A program made the position numbers and the translations under genes. The notes beneath the pieces are model-generated. The model did no database searches, was not told where the DNA came from, and worked only from the letters and a program-made list of their open reading frames with translations. DNA of 21,536 nt from a virus. The stretch covers positions 1 to 21,536 of IMG/VR virus record IMGVR_UViG_3300029309_000396; one strand, 5' to 3'. Of the stretch, positions 1 to 7,925 are shown piece by piece; position 1 is the stretch's first letter; each line of letters opens with the position of its first letter.

Positions 1-620
1 AGGTTTAAACACTTTCTGTTTATATCTCCACCAGACTCTTTTCTCATGTTAATAAATTCTTCTATTTCAGGATGAGAGATATCCATATAAGCTGCATAAC
101 TACCACGTCTAGTTACACCTTGATTAAAGGCTAACATTTGAGAATCAACAACATGAATAAAAGGTATGCTTCCTGTAGAGCGACTACCGTTAGAGGTAGA
201 GATACCATTACTTCTTATATCTCCCCAGTATCCTCCGATACCACCGCCTGAACTTGCCAACCATATGTTTTCATCATAGTGGGATGACAAACCATCTCTA
301 CTATCAGGAACATAATTTAAAAAGCAACTGATAGGAAGACCACGACTTGTACCACCATTGCTAAGTATAGGAGTGCTAAACATAAACCAAAGGTCAGAGC
401 TATAGTTGTAAAGTCTTTGTGCTAATTCAAAGTCTGTCTCGCCTTTAAAAGTAGCTCCAAAAACTGCAGCTCTAGCAAAAGCTTCTTGAGCATGAGTCTC
501 CTCATCCCAGAAGTATCTATCCTTTAATGTGTCTAAACTAAATTTATCTAGCTTCTTTTCTTTATCGTAATCTATTACTATCCCTAGATAAGGTTTAGTT
601 CCTACTTTATCTTCAACCAT
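1..620 (-). CDS. Ribonucleotide reductase large (catalytic) subunit, N-terminal part
   Basis: Reduces ribonucleotides to deoxyribonucleotides, supplying dNTPs for phage replication. About 206 N-terminal residues are visible; the gene runs off the left edge, so the rest is outside the window. The segment FSTPILSNGGTSRGLPISCF (residues 81-100) is the substrate-binding and first catalytic-cysteine region of the family (C99), followed by the glycine-rich ASSGGGIGGYWGDIRSNG and TGSIPFIHVV blocks. The start at 620 has GGAG 8 nt upstream and overlaps the preceding gene by 8 nt. Class I versus class II cannot be settled because the diagnostic C-terminal half is missing and no small subunit is visible. 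The copy of GTTTAAAC at 3-10 lies in this gene. Confidence 0.93.
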   Translation of the reverse strand, partial: MVEDKVGTKPYLGIVIDYDKEKKLDKFSLDTLKDRYFWDEETHAQEAFARAAVFGATFKGETDFELAQRLYNYSSDLWFMFSTPILSNGGTSRGLPISCFLNYVPDSRDGLSSHYDENIWLASSGGGIGGYWGDIRSNGISTSNGSRSTGSIPFIHVVDSQMLAFNQGVTRRGSYAAYMDISHPEIEEFINMRKESGGDINRKCLN

Positions 621-807
621 CTTTTAATTCTCCGTGTAACATTGTAGAGTTGTATATTTCTGAGCCATCTTCCATTATTAATTTTAAATATGGTCTAATT
701 CCAGACTTAAATTTACCATAGTCTGTATGTTCTATCTTAACTACTTTCTTTTTGTCTATGTACATTCCGACTTCTACTGTTTGGAATCCTGTTGTTTTAA
801 CGCTCAT
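613..807 (-). CDS. Hypothetical protein, 64 aa
   Basis: I do not recognise this protein. It is small, mixed in charge, and probably beta-rich, with a short central segment DYGKFKSGIRPYLKLIMEDG. The start at 807 is supported by a strong GGAGGT ribosome binding site inside the end of the preceding gene, which it overlaps by 11 nt. Its end overlaps the ribonucleotide reductase start by 8 nt, so it is probably translationally coupled to it. Position suggests an accessory role in nucleotide metabolism, but this is inference only. Confidence 0.75.
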   Translation of the reverse strand: MSVKTTGFQTVEVGMYIDKKKVVKIEHTDYGKFKSGIRPYLKLIMEDGSEIYNSTMLHGELKDG

Positions 808-1072
808 TATCTACCTCCTGTTCTAAATATATATTAATAATTGCGTAGTGAATAATTTTTTGTAAGTCTTTTATATTCTTACCGTCTTTCTTTCCGTATC
901 TCATAGCGTACTTCATAATGTTGCCAATACAAAAGCCCTCACCATGACCGGAATCAATAATCATATCTGTTGCCTGATACTTACCATTTCCATAATGTTG
1001 ATTATAAGTTAAATCAATATAGTCTTTAATATCTTTTAATATTTTATCTTCATTGAATTTATATTTAATCAT
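797..1072 (-). CDS. DUF3310-like phage protein, 91 aa
   Basis: The pattern GFCIGNIMKYAMRYGKKDG followed by KDLQKIIHYA (residues about 46-77) matches the F-x-x-GN-x-x-KY-x-x-R ... DL-x-K-x-x-HY layout of DUF3310, a small helical protein common in phage replication modules whose function is unknown. The length is normal for the family. It overlaps the upstream gene by 8 nt and the downstream gene by 11 nt, within the string leading to ribonucleotide reductase. The family assignment rests on pattern memory rather than a search. Confidence 0.75.
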   Translation of the reverse strand: MIKYKFNEDKILKDIKDYIDLTYNQHYGNGKYQATDMIIDSGHGEGFCIGNIMKYAMRYGKKDGKNIKDLQKIIHYAIINIYLEQEVDNER

Positions 1073-1313
1073 TTATATTTTCCAAAGTAGCATCAGGATT
1101 TTGTTTTATTTTTTTATAAAACCATCTATAAGAGTAAGCACTCAACATAAATTTATTATTTAAGTAAACGTGTGTTTGCTCAGGTAAAAACTTATGTAAA
1201 TTTTTTTCATTAATTTTTTTAGAGTCTTCTCCCTCTGGAGTCATACTTCTAATCCAATCAATTAATAAATGTTTAGCTTTTTTTCTAAGCTTCTTTGCTT
1301 TTTTCTGATTCAT
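1065..1313 (-). CDS. Hypothetical phage protein, 82 aa, lysine-rich N-terminus
   Basis: The likely start is the ATG at 1313 (MNQKKAKK...). An in-frame TTG at 1325 would add four residues but is less likely. The first 20 residues are very lysine-rich and predicted helical; the C-terminal half carries FMLSAYSYRWFYKKIKQNP. I recall similar small proteins in other marine phages, but no function is known to me. It overlaps the end of the exonuclease gene by 29 nt and the next gene by 8 nt, placing it in the DNA-metabolism operon. The basic N-terminus would allow nucleic acid binding, which is only inference. Confidence 0.75.
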   Translation of the reverse strand: MNQKKAKKLRKKAKHLLIDWIRSMTPEGEDSKKINEKNLHKFLPEQTHVYLNNKFMLSAYSYRWFYKKIKQNPDATLENIND

Positions 1314-2076
1314 AATTTTTAACAAGTTTCCAATAATTTAAAATACTATTAAACATATTGATGTGTTTCTCATGCGACTCTTTATCCCATACATAACAAG
1401 ATATTATGTCAGGATTTTTTCTGTCTACAAAAATAGAAACTCTTTCTGGATTATTATAATTACATCCTTGTGCATACGCTGATAGTTGCATACCATGTTC
1501 ATCATAAACTAATTTAGCAGGTTCTTTACCCTCTAAGTTATCTTTAGTTTTAAAATCAACAAATATTCCTGACTTAGAATACAAATCAATCTTACCACCA
1601 TAACCTAAATCAGCACAGAAAGAATCTTCTGCAATCCAATTTTCATCTGGAAATGTTTCGTCTAAATAATTTTTTATCTTCTTGTATATTTTATTTTTAG
1701 ATTTACCTAAGAATCCTTTTTCTATCTTAGCGTGTATTTCAGTTCCTTTCTTAGCTGCATTCTTACCAATCTCTTTTGAGTGTTCTTTACACCTGTGCAT
1801 AAACTCTTGATTAGATTCCAACTCTTCCTGTTCTAAAGTTAAAGCAGAGTTTATAGCTTGTTCTATCTTCCAATTTTCTAAAGCTGGTTTAGCAACCATT
1901 CCTAGTATTGTAGTTACTGATGGAACTAGTCCTAAGTTTTTAGCGTCTCTTAATGTAGTGTTTCTTTCTTTACCATTAGCACCGATAATAGTATACATAG
2001 GTTCTCCTTCCTGAGTATACCAATGACCAGACTCTGATTTAAATTTACTGTATTCGTCATTTACATTTTTTATCAT
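1285..2076 (-). CDS. PD-(D/E)XK exonuclease (RecB/Cas4-like nuclease domain)
   Basis: Probable DNA exonuclease for recombination, replication or host DNA breakdown. At 263 aa it carries the layout of the RecB-like PD-(D/E)XK superfamily: GTEIHAKIEKG with a conserved histidine (H115), the first acidic metal ligand in YGGKID (D164), the core DFKTK (D174, K176), and the downstream Q-x-x-x-Y helix QLSAY (Q197-Y201). Four scattered cysteines do not match the spacing of a Cas4/AddB iron-sulfur cluster, so none is claimed. The start at 2076 overlaps the preceding nuclease gene by 20 nt. It sits directly downstream of DNA polymerase and a second putative nuclease, as in many T7-like replication modules. 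Confidence 0.85.
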   Translation of the reverse strand: MIKNVNDEYSKFKSESGHWYTQEGEPMYTIIGANGKERNTTLRDAKNLGLVPSVTTILGMVAKPALENWKIEQAINSALTLEQEELESNQEFMHRCKEHSKEIGKNAAKKGTEIHAKIEKGFLGKSKNKIYKKIKNYLDETFPDENWIAEDSFCADLGYGGKIDLYSKSGIFVDFKTKDNLEGKEPAKLVYDEHGMQLSAYAQGCNYNNPERVSIFVDRKNPDIISCYVWDKESHEKHINMFNSILNYWKLVKNYESEKSKEA

Positions 2077-2476
2077 ATTCTTTAAACGCTTTAATTACAT
2101 CTTTTGAAAATAACTTTTGCAAGTTTACTAAGTACATTTTACTTGCTTTGTTATCGCCACCTGAAACTGTTTTAAAATAATCAAGATTATCTACTATAGT
2201 TCTTAGAACATCTGTTTTAAAAACCAAAGTACAATATTCTTCATCGCCAATACAAAGATTATGAAACCAATAGTCAGACTCTGTTGCTTTTATTCCTGAT
2301 GGTTTATTCCAACACTCATACTCAATAGCGATGTTACCTGTCTTCATCCACATATCACGTTCTGACTTAACTTCTACTTTTTTGTTGGTAAGCATATCTT
2401 TAATTTTATCTTCACGAATCTCTCCGTACTTTAAATCTATGTCAAACTTTTTTCTATTTTCTTTAGTGGGTTTCAC
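2057..2476 (-). CDS. Putative PD-(D/E)XK endonuclease, 139 aa
   Basis: Small protein with a plausible nuclease core: acidic residues near D12-E19, then VEVKSERDMW (E35-V36-K37) as the (D/E)-x-K strand, then TGNIAIEYE and KPSGIKATESDYWFHN. This resembles resolvase or restriction-like endonuclease folds carried next to DNA polymerase in phages, where they resolve branched DNA or degrade DNA. The assignment follows from motif layout, not from a clear match to one named family. It overlaps the polymerase end by 14 nt and the exonuclease start by 20 nt. Confidence 0.7.
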   Translation of the reverse strand: MKPTKENRKKFDIDLKYGEIREDKIKDMLTNKKVEVKSERDMWMKTGNIAIEYECWNKPSGIKATESDYWFHNLCIGDEEYCTLVFKTDVLRTIVDNLDYFKTVSGGDNKASKMYLVNLQKLFSKDVIKAFKEYDKKCK

Positions 2477-4193
2477 TCCAGTCTCCTCCTATCTTGTACT
2501 CCCCGTCTAGAGGGCATCGAAGATTTAATAATTCTCCTGCTTCTATTATAGCATCCACAGCACATTGTCCAACATACTCTGCTTGTGATTCCTTAACTTC
2601 TACTTGCCACTCATCATGGATATTAGCAACAAAGTTATAATCAATACTGTTTAAACGTAGCTTACTATCTAACAAAACTAAAGCCTGTTTCATTACAATA
2701 GCTCCTGCTCCTTGAAGTAAGGTATTCAGGGCAGCGTGTGCATTTCTAATATATAACTTCCTTCCATCTAAACCTTTGAGGTAACCCTTAGACGATGCTC
2801 TTCTAACCCTGTCTCCAAGAGATTTAAATGTAGGCTTATTATCGAAGAAATGTTGTCTAGCTCTTTTACCATCTCTTGTATTTCCTCCAACCACTTTTCC
2901 AAGCTTTTCATCTCCTGCTCCGTACATGAGTGCATAGATGAATGTCTTTGCCTGATTTCTAGATTCAAGTCCTGCAGATTTTTGATTAGCTGTGTGTATG
3001 TCTCCATTGATAATTTCATCTCGAAACTCCTCGTCATTCATGTAATGAGCTAACATCCTTATCTCTAAGCCACTAGCATCAATACCTACTAAATTATATC
3101 CCTCTTCTGCAACCCAACAAGCCCGACACTCTTTTCCATACTCAGAGTTTACACTAGGCACTTGAGCCATATTAGGATTCCTATGAGTCATTCTTCCTGT
3201 TATAGCTCCATTAGGTATAACAAAACCATGTACTCTTCCATCTTCTTGTACTGCCTCACACCACGATTCAATCTGAGCTATTCTTTTTTGTAATAGTAAA
3301 AAGTCAGCTATTAACTTTGCTTCGTGGATATGAGTTATCTCAGATAAAGTTTTCTCGTCAACTATAGGTTGACCTGTCGGAGTAAATCTTTCTGGCTTCC
3401 AACCAAAGTCAACTAAGTATTCTCCTATTTGTTTTCTACTACCAAGATTAAACTCTTGTAAAGTTTTTCTCATAAAAGGTTCAAAGTTAGAAGTGTTTAA
3501 ACACCTTTCATATTCTTCATCAGATAAACCTCTTTTTGATAGAGTCCCATCTTTTTTAATGTATGGTGTAGCTAATTTATCATCAACCCACTTTGGTTTA
3601 AAAGTTGTATGAACTTCATCTTCTATCTCTTGTTTCTTTTCTCTAAGCTCTGCTAAAAGTAGCTCTGCTTTTCTTTCATCAAACTTAAATCCTGCAATCT
3701 CTTGTTTCTTCATTATGTCAGCTATTGCTGTTTCTAACTGTAAAGATTGTTTAGAGAATCCTTTTGATTCTTTTTGCAACTTTTTAAACACTAAAGTATT
3801 TAGCTGTACATCTCTGACACAATAGTTCAACATTTCAGATGAGTAATTAAGATAATCTTCAAACTCTATCTTGTTGAATCCTAACTTAAAACCCCAAGTC
3901 TCTAAGCTATGTCCTCCTTCTCTAGTAGGATTAAACAGTCTTGACATAACCAAAGTATCTAAAATTTTCTTGTCAGATAGTTTTATACCTGCAAATTTTT
4001 CTACCATTGGTATATCAAAACCAATTATATTGTGCCCAATCAAAGTGTCAGCCGACATAAGTAAGTCATAACCATCCTGTAGTTTTTTAGGCGGAAACTT
4101 AAATATTTCGTTTGTCTCTAAATCTTGGGCAACAATACACCAAATCTTAGTTGCTTTTAAATCATCTGTTTCTATGTCAAAAACTAAATCCAT
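2463..4193 (-). CDS. polA: Family A DNA polymerase with 3'-5' exonuclease (T7 gp5-like)
   Basis: Replicative phage DNA polymerase, 576 aa, shorter than T7 gp5 (about 704). The N-terminal proofreading domain has DIETD (D6, E8), GHNIIGFDIP and YCVRDV, the three exonuclease motifs. The polymerase domain has motif A VGIDASGLEIR (D372), motif B/O-helix RNQAKTFIYALMYGAG (K416, Y420) and motif C NIHDEWQVEV (H526, D527, E528), so both catalytic aspartates are present. The O-helix position equivalent to E. coli Pol I F762 and T7 Y526 is tyrosine, a form known from T7-like enzymes to admit dideoxynucleotides and often seen in lytic phages. No 5' nuclease domain is present. It starts 2 nt after the primase-helicase stop, in the same operon. 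Confidence 0.97.
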   Translation of the reverse strand: MDLVFDIETDDLKATKIWCIVAQDLETNEIFKFPPKKLQDGYDLLMSADTLIGHNIIGFDIPMVEKFAGIKLSDKKILDTLVMSRLFNPTREGGHSLETWGFKLGFNKIEFEDYLNYSSEMLNYCVRDVQLNTLVFKKLQKESKGFSKQSLQLETAIADIMKKQEIAGFKFDERKAELLLAELREKKQEIEDEVHTTFKPKWVDDKLATPYIKKDGTLSKRGLSDEEYERCLNTSNFEPFMRKTLQEFNLGSRKQIGEYLVDFGWKPERFTPTGQPIVDEKTLSEITHIHEAKLIADFLLLQKRIAQIESWCEAVQEDGRVHGFVIPNGAITGRMTHRNPNMAQVPSVNSEYGKECRACWVAEEGYNLVGIDASGLEIRMLAHYMNDEEFRDEIINGDIHTANQKSAGLESRNQAKTFIYALMYGAGDEKLGKVVGGNTRDGKRARQHFFDNKPTFKSLGDRVRRASSKGYLKGLDGRKLYIRNAHAALNTLLQGAGAIVMKQALVLLDSKLRLNSIDYNFVANIHDEWQVEVKESQAEYVGQCAVDAIIEAGELLNLRCPLDGEYKIGGDWSETH

Positions 4194-4195
4194 AA

Positions 4196-5863
4196 TTAAA
4201 ATGCTTTGTCATCATAATCAACTTCAATGTCTGAATCAGACAGTTCACTAAGTCTACCTGTTTCAGTATCGTAAAGCAAGTGAGAAGCCATACCAACGTC
4301 TCCTGTGTATCTTGATTTTAAGATACGTACTCTCGTTGTTCTTGACTCATCAAAGTCATCAGACTGTTGATTTCTTTCTAGAGCTATCACACAATCTGAT
4401 AGTTGAGCTATACTGTTTGAGCCACGTAAATGAGATAGACTTACCTCTATACCATTTTCATGACCTTTATTACCATCAACTCTTCTTAGATGAGATACTA
4501 AAATAATACCTGCTCCTGTCTCCTCTACAATACTTCTGAGCCTAGTCATGATATTATCAATAGCTCTTCTTTCATCTCCTTCAGATACCGCACTAACTAA
4601 CATATGTAAGTGGTCTACCACTATCCATTTGCAGTCACATCCGACAATCATAAATCTTAATTTACTAAAGATATCATCAATGTCATTAGTACCAAAGTGA
4701 GAATGAATCCATACTCTATTTTTATTTTCGCCATCATAAAGAATATTAAACATCTTATCTAATTCTTCTCTACTAAACTTTTCTCTCTCTTGGTCTATAT
4801 ACAGTCTAGCATTAGCCTCAATGGAAAGTATGCCATCTATAGTTCTTCTCCAATCCTCCTCAAGAGCTATCACTCCAACATTATCTGTTGTATTTTTAAT
4901 CAAGTGATGTTCAAGTTCTCTAGTAACTGAAGACTTGCCTAGCCCTGTACCACCTGTTAAAGTAACTAACTCTCCTTGTCGCAAACCATAAAGCTTCTTG
5001 TTTAAACCCTCCCAAGGATAAGGAATACTATCTTTCTTTTCTCTGTCATGAAACTTTTCTCTTTGCTCAGATACATTTATAACTCCTGATGGAGTGTAAA
5101 CTTTAGCAGTCCAGAAAGCCTCAACAAATTCTTTATGCTTATTGTTTCTAAGCATATCGTTAGGGTCTTTCCAACCATTAGGCAAAGTAAGAATCATAGC
5201 CTTGCCCGGTTTAAACAGTCTAGCAACTTTTGTTGCAGCCTCTTTTCCTGCCTTGTCATTATCAAAAGCAATGACCACATTTTCAAAGTTGTCAAAGTAT
5301 TCAAGACTTTCTTTTATATCTTTGACTGCACCTGCTGCTCCACGCTTGATTGAAACAACTGCCCATTTACTACCTAACAATTCATAGGCTGACATAGCAT
5401 CACATTCGCCTTCGGTAATCGTTACATACTTACCACTATTAAATAGTTGTTGACCAAACAAGCCTGTTTCATTGTAGCTACCTGATAAGAAAAAGTTTTT
5501 ATCTTTTACAACTCTAGTCTTTGTAGCTGAAAGCTCATGACCATTATAGTACGGATATAAATGTTTAATTACTTTGCCCTGTAAATCATGGACAACTTTT
5601 ACTCCATACTTTTCTGCTGTTGCTTTTGAAATGTGTCTGTCAGACAACGCTGAAAACAAACCGCCATCTAAAGATTCAGTCTGTTTAAACGTATTGGTAT
5701 TTTGTTTTTGCATATTACTTCCTTCATTATTTTGTTTGTTGTACTTCGGCATAAATTCTCCACAACTGAAACATTTTGCCGAGCCATCTTTGTTAACCCC
5801 TACTGCATCACTGCTACCACATAAGGGACATGGTTGGTGAACTTTGTCCCAACTGCTATCCAT
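4196..5863 (-). CDS. Bifunctional primase-helicase (T7 gp4-like)
   Basis: Makes RNA primers and unwinds DNA at the fork, working with the adjacent polymerase. The 555-aa protein has the full domain order. A zinc-binding domain has C12/C15 and C31/C34 (CPLC ... CFSC). A TOPRIM domain has TEGECDA (E151-D155) and AFDNDKAG near residue 200. A hexameric RecA-like helicase has Walker A GGTGLGKS (304-311), Walker B WIVVDHLHML, VSHLRR, and LRGSNSIAQLSD. The start MDSSWDKVHQPCPLC places the first zinc ligand at residue 12, as in full-length gp4. It lies between the small gene at 5880 and the polymerase. Confidence 0.97.
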   Translation of the reverse strand: MDSSWDKVHQPCPLCGSSDAVGVNKDGSAKCFSCGEFMPKYNKQNNEGSNMQKQNTNTFKQTESLDGGLFSALSDRHISKATAEKYGVKVVHDLQGKVIKHLYPYYNGHELSATKTRVVKDKNFFLSGSYNETGLFGQQLFNSGKYVTITEGECDAMSAYELLGSKWAVVSIKRGAAGAVKDIKESLEYFDNFENVVIAFDNDKAGKEAATKVARLFKPGKAMILTLPNGWKDPNDMLRNNKHKEFVEAFWTAKVYTPSGVINVSEQREKFHDREKKDSIPYPWEGLNKKLYGLRQGELVTLTGGTGLGKSSVTRELEHHLIKNTTDNVGVIALEEDWRRTIDGILSIEANARLYIDQEREKFSREELDKMFNILYDGENKNRVWIHSHFGTNDIDDIFSKLRFMIVGCDCKWIVVDHLHMLVSAVSEGDERRAIDNIMTRLRSIVEETGAGIILVSHLRRVDGNKGHENGIEVSLSHLRGSNSIAQLSDCVIALERNQQSDDFDESRTTRVRILKSRYTGDVGMASHLLYDTETGRLSELSDSDIEVDYDDKAF

Positions 5864-5879
5864 AAGCCCTCCTGTTATG

Positions 5880-6143
5880 TTATTTTTTGACGGTCTTTGT
5901 TTTAGACTCTTTTACTTCCTCAGCCTCAACAACCTCTTCTACTTTCGCTTCAGGGCTGTCCTCTAACAATTTCTCTAAGTTAGCTCTGTGAGTAGCTGAG
6001 GCAAAACTTAGTGCTTCAGTTACAGTGTCTAAATTACCTACCTTAGAAATTATAACTCTAGCCTCTCCTTGCTTTGCCTCTTCTTTAATCTTATTTATAT
6101 CGTAGACTACTTCACCATCTTCTTTCTTTACTGTAATAATCAT
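5880..6143 (-). CDS. Hypothetical protein, 87 aa, charged C-terminal tail
   Basis: I do not recognise this protein. An N-terminal alpha/beta segment of about 55 residues is followed by a low-complexity tail rich in Glu, Val and Lys (EEVVEAEEVKESKTKTVKK), acidic then basic at the very end. It starts 2 nt after the stop of the ssDNA-binding protein gene and ends 16 nt before the primase-helicase, so it belongs to the replisome operon. The tail could be a protein-protein tether, but that is a guess. Confidence 0.75.
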   Translation of the reverse strand: MIITVKKEDGEVVYDINKIKEEAKQGEARVIISKVGNLDTVTEALSFASATHRANLEKLLEDSPEAKVEEVVEAEEVKESKTKTVKK

Positions 6144-6145
6144 AA

Positions 6146-6559
6146 TTAAAACTCCTCATTTTCAGAATCAGACTCAGAATATTCTACCAGATTTTCAACC
6201 TTAACTGCTACTAATTCAGCAAAACTTCCGTAATCATTTTTATACGGTTTTATCTTGACAGTAACTTCAGAACCATTACCTACTAATGAATCTAAACTAT
6301 TACCATCAGAATCTAAAAGTTTAGGAGCTTCATTCAAAGTACCATCATTTCTTTCTGCTCTTCTGCTAAAAGTAAATGCAGGTTCTTCGTACTTAGATTC
6401 TCCTGTTCTAGTCCTAACTTGAGATAAGCCAATGCCTTCTAATTTAGTGGCAGTCTCATCATCAGTTAAAACAGTAAGTCCATACTTATGTGGTTTAAAC
6501 CTAGTATTAGGTGTGGTTATGTTAGCCCACATAGCTTTTCCTTTTACATATTCATACAT
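6146..6559 (-). CDS. Single-stranded DNA-binding protein (T7 gp2.5-like)
   Basis: Probably coats single-stranded DNA at the replication fork. The 137-aa protein has an aromatic- and basic-rich core consistent with an OB fold (MWANITTPNTRFKPHKYGLTV, then TVKIKPYKNDYGSFAELVAVKVENL). It ends in an acidic tail closing on phenylalanine (ESDSENEEF), the hallmark of T7 gp2.5 and bacterial SSB tails that contact polymerase and helicase. It is the first gene of the replisome block, with its own promoter at 6586-6614 and a good AAGGAG site 9 nt before the start. Function is inferred from the tail, size and operon position. Confidence 0.82.
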   Translation of the reverse strand: MYEYVKGKAMWANITTPNTRFKPHKYGLTVLTDDETATKLEGIGLSQVRTRTGESKYEEPAFTFSRRAERNDGTLNEAPKLLDSDGNSLDSLVGNGSEVTVKIKPYKNDYGSFAELVAVKVENLVEYSESDSENEEF

Positions 6560-6585
6560 AATATTATACTCCTTAAAATAAATCT

Positions 6586-6614
6586 ATTATAGCATATAGG
6601 GTTTTTAGGCACAA
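6586..6614 (-). promoter_or_regulatory. Sigma-70-type promoter for the replisome operon
   Basis: On the minus strand a TTGTGC -35 (6614-6609) and a perfect TATAAT -10 (6591-6586) are separated by 17 bp. Transcription would start near 6579, about 20 nt before the ssDNA-binding protein start codon, with AAGGAG in the leader. The upstream bases include short inverted repeats (GTATC/GATAC; AGGGT/ACCCT across the promoter) that might bind a regulator. Confidence 0.65.
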
Positions 6615-6685
6615 GACCCTAAACTTGTTCAATACCTGAGTATCGAATGATACGATAAAGGAAGTGTAAATATGAGGGCTACGCA

Positions 6686-6895
6686 TCATGCCATTGGGGA
6701 AACATCAAAGATGTCACTTAAATTTGCTATGTCATTTTCAAACAGAGTTATAAAAAAGTTATCTTCTGTTCTACTAATTTCATAACAAACTTTATTCTCA
6801 TAAAGTTCCTTATAGTTATCATTCACAAAGTTGGTAAACTTTTGATATTGTTTTTCGTCTACCAATCTTGTTTCAGAGCTATTAATCATTTTCAT
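6686..6895 (-). CDS. Hypothetical protein, 69 aa
   Basis: I do not recognise this protein. It is small, slightly acidic and probably alpha/beta. The start at 6895 has GGAG 9 nt upstream and lies 12 nt after the stop of the preceding gene. A second in-frame ATG lies two codons later. It is followed by about 125 bp without a gene that holds the promoter of the replisome operon. Confidence 0.7.
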   Translation of the reverse strand: MKMINSSETRLVDEKQYQKFTNFVNDNYKELYENKVCYEISRTEDNFFITLFENDIANLSDIFDVSPMA

Positions 6896-6907
6896 ACTAT
6901 ACTCCTA

Positions 6908-7411
6908 CTATTTCTCAATGTCAACCTCCTTATGCCACCAATTAGGCATTGCTCTACCTTTCTCCCACTTAGCGTAATGCTTTTCGTTGATACAGTAATC
7001 TCTGTACGCTTTGATAGGGTCATCATCTTTGTATTTATCTGGCATAGCTTGTGCGAGTGGTGTCATACCAATACGCTTGATATTGTCAGGCTGTTTAAAC
7101 AATGCCCTTGCTAACTTGTCAACTGATTTGTGAGTCTTACCGTATCTAAAAGTATACTCTCTACCTAAAGCTAAGAAGTGTTTGTATAGCCAAAAGTAAT
7201 TAGCACTTGACTCTCTTGCCCAAACTGTACAAGGGTGATTCCAATATGCTCTTTTGTAAAGTCCTGCCTCGTCTGCATACTTATTGCCATCTAATTCTCT
7301 GTGTGCAGTACACAACATCTGTGCAGTTTCTAATGGCATTTTAACCAACATCTTATCTGGCTGTGCGTGTGCTGATAAAATTGGACAGTCATAAAAATAA
7401 AATATATTCAT
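6908..7411 (-). CDS. Conserved phage protein of unknown function, 167 aa
   Basis: The sequence opens MNIFYFYDCPILSAHAQPDK and contains VKMPLETAQMLCTAHRELDG, WNHPCTVWARESSANYFWLY, EYTFRYGKTHKS and a C-terminal YRDYCINEKHYAKW. I recognise this arrangement as a widespread family in T4-like and marine phages that is usually left unnamed or loosely linked to DNA repair. Conserved His, Cys and Trp residues suggest an enzyme or metal-binding protein, but I cannot name a reaction. The start codon overlaps the stop of the small basic gene upstream (ATGA), so the two are coupled. One GTTTAAAC (7093-7100) is inside. Confidence 0.8.
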   Translation of the reverse strand: MNIFYFYDCPILSAHAQPDKMLVKMPLETAQMLCTAHRELDGNKYADEAGLYKRAYWNHPCTVWARESSANYFWLYKHFLALGREYTFRYGKTHKSVDKLARALFKQPDNIKRIGMTPLAQAMPDKYKDDDPIKAYRDYCINEKHYAKWEKGRAMPNWWHKEVDIEK

Positions 7412-7563
7412 CTGCCTTGCCCTCGATATGCTTTGTAACTCTTCCTTTTGTTTTTATTCATGTGCTTAGTAGATATCTTAACTCGTCTACCTCTGCCACC
7501 TCTGCCCTGAGATGTGCTTTTCTTAACATGATTAATTAGTTTTACTTCCTTCCTAACTGCCAT
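7408..7563 (-). CDS. Small basic Arg/Gly-rich protein, 51 aa
   Basis: A short gene coding a very basic peptide with SQGRGGRGRRVK in the middle and many Lys residues on both sides, resembling nucleic-acid-binding RGG-type tails. The ATG at 7563 lies 2 nt after the preceding stop with GAGGG upstream. Its TGA overlaps the ATG of the 167-aa gene (ATGA), a typical coupled arrangement that supports its being real. Function is unknown; nucleic acid binding is inferred from charge only. Confidence 0.7.
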   Translation of the reverse strand: MAVRKEVKLINHVKKSTSQGRGGRGRRVKISTKHMNKNKRKSYKAYRGQGR

Positions 7564-7565
7564 AT

Positions 7566-7772
7566 TTAATCCCTCGTTCTATGGTCTCTACGATACTGTA
7601 CATACTCTTTAACAAGACTTGTAAAGTTATCTTCGTACCATTCTTTATAAGGCTTCTGCTCATCCTTCCACCTTAAACACTCATCACAATACTCTACATA
7701 CTTTCTACCTATAAAAAAAGTTATAGCTTTGTACTTTTTAGATTTCTTAATTTTTAAATTTCTTATATCCAT
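7566..7772 (-). CDS. Hypothetical protein, 68 aa
   Basis: I do not recognise this basic, lysine- and tyrosine-rich small protein (FIGRKYVEYCDECLRWKDEQ in the middle, with one CDEC pair). It is the first gene downstream of the strong promoter at 7824-7852, followed by the Arg/Gly-rich microprotein 2 nt later. The CDEC pair alone is not enough to claim a zinc site. Confidence 0.7.
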   Translation of the reverse strand: MDIRNLKIKKSKKYKAITFFIGRKYVEYCDECLRWKDEQKPYKEWYEDNFTSLVKEYVQYRRDHRTRD

Positions 7773-7823
7773 AAATAAAATAAAATATTAAATAATTATT
7801 TTTAATCAAAATTTTATAACAAG

Positions 7824-7852
7824 ATTTTATCATAAATTTTTGACATTGTCAA
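7824..7852 (-). promoter_or_regulatory. Strong sigma-70 promoter at the start of a transcription unit
   Basis: The minus strand carries a perfect -35 TTGACA (7852-7847) and TAAAAT -10 (7829-7824, five of six matches) separated by 17 bp. The -35 is half of a small palindrome, TTGACAATGTCAA, that could be an operator. The promoter immediately follows the terminator-like hairpin at 7857-7887, so one unit appears to end and the next to begin here. The leader to the start codon at 7772 is about 45 nt and extremely A+T-rich. Confidence 0.75.
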
Positions 7853-7856
7853 GCCC

Positions 7857-7887
7857 AAAAAAAATGAGCAGTTTTATATCATGCTCA
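7857..7887 (-). terminator. Rho-independent-type terminator; hairpin family copy 1
   Basis: On the minus strand TGAGCA, an 11-nt loop and TGCTCA are followed directly by eight T residues, the form of an intrinsic terminator, although the stem is short (6 bp). It is one of four related hairpins (others at 7926-7952, 12245-12270 and 13523-13549). It sits just upstream of the promoter at 7824-7852. Confidence 0.6.
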
Positions 7888-7925
7888 GGATATCATTTAA
7901 TATGGAGATTTAAATGAAAAATATT

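Noticed and set aside
1285-2076. Cas4-type iron-sulfur cluster in the exonuclease as a client for the phage IscU
   Set aside because: The four cysteines are widely spaced and do not fit the Cas4 or AddB pattern.
2768-3053. Open frames on both strands inside the DNA polymerase gene
   Set aside because: They are antisense or shifted frames of a well-supported polymerase, with no ribosome binding site and no family resemblance.
6896-6924. TTGACA-N17-TATAGT on the minus strand
   Set aside because: The -10 abuts the start codon of the gene at 6686-6895, so transcripts would begin inside the gene; the GGAG in the spacer is better explained as its ribosome binding site. Kept out of the feature list as probable chance.
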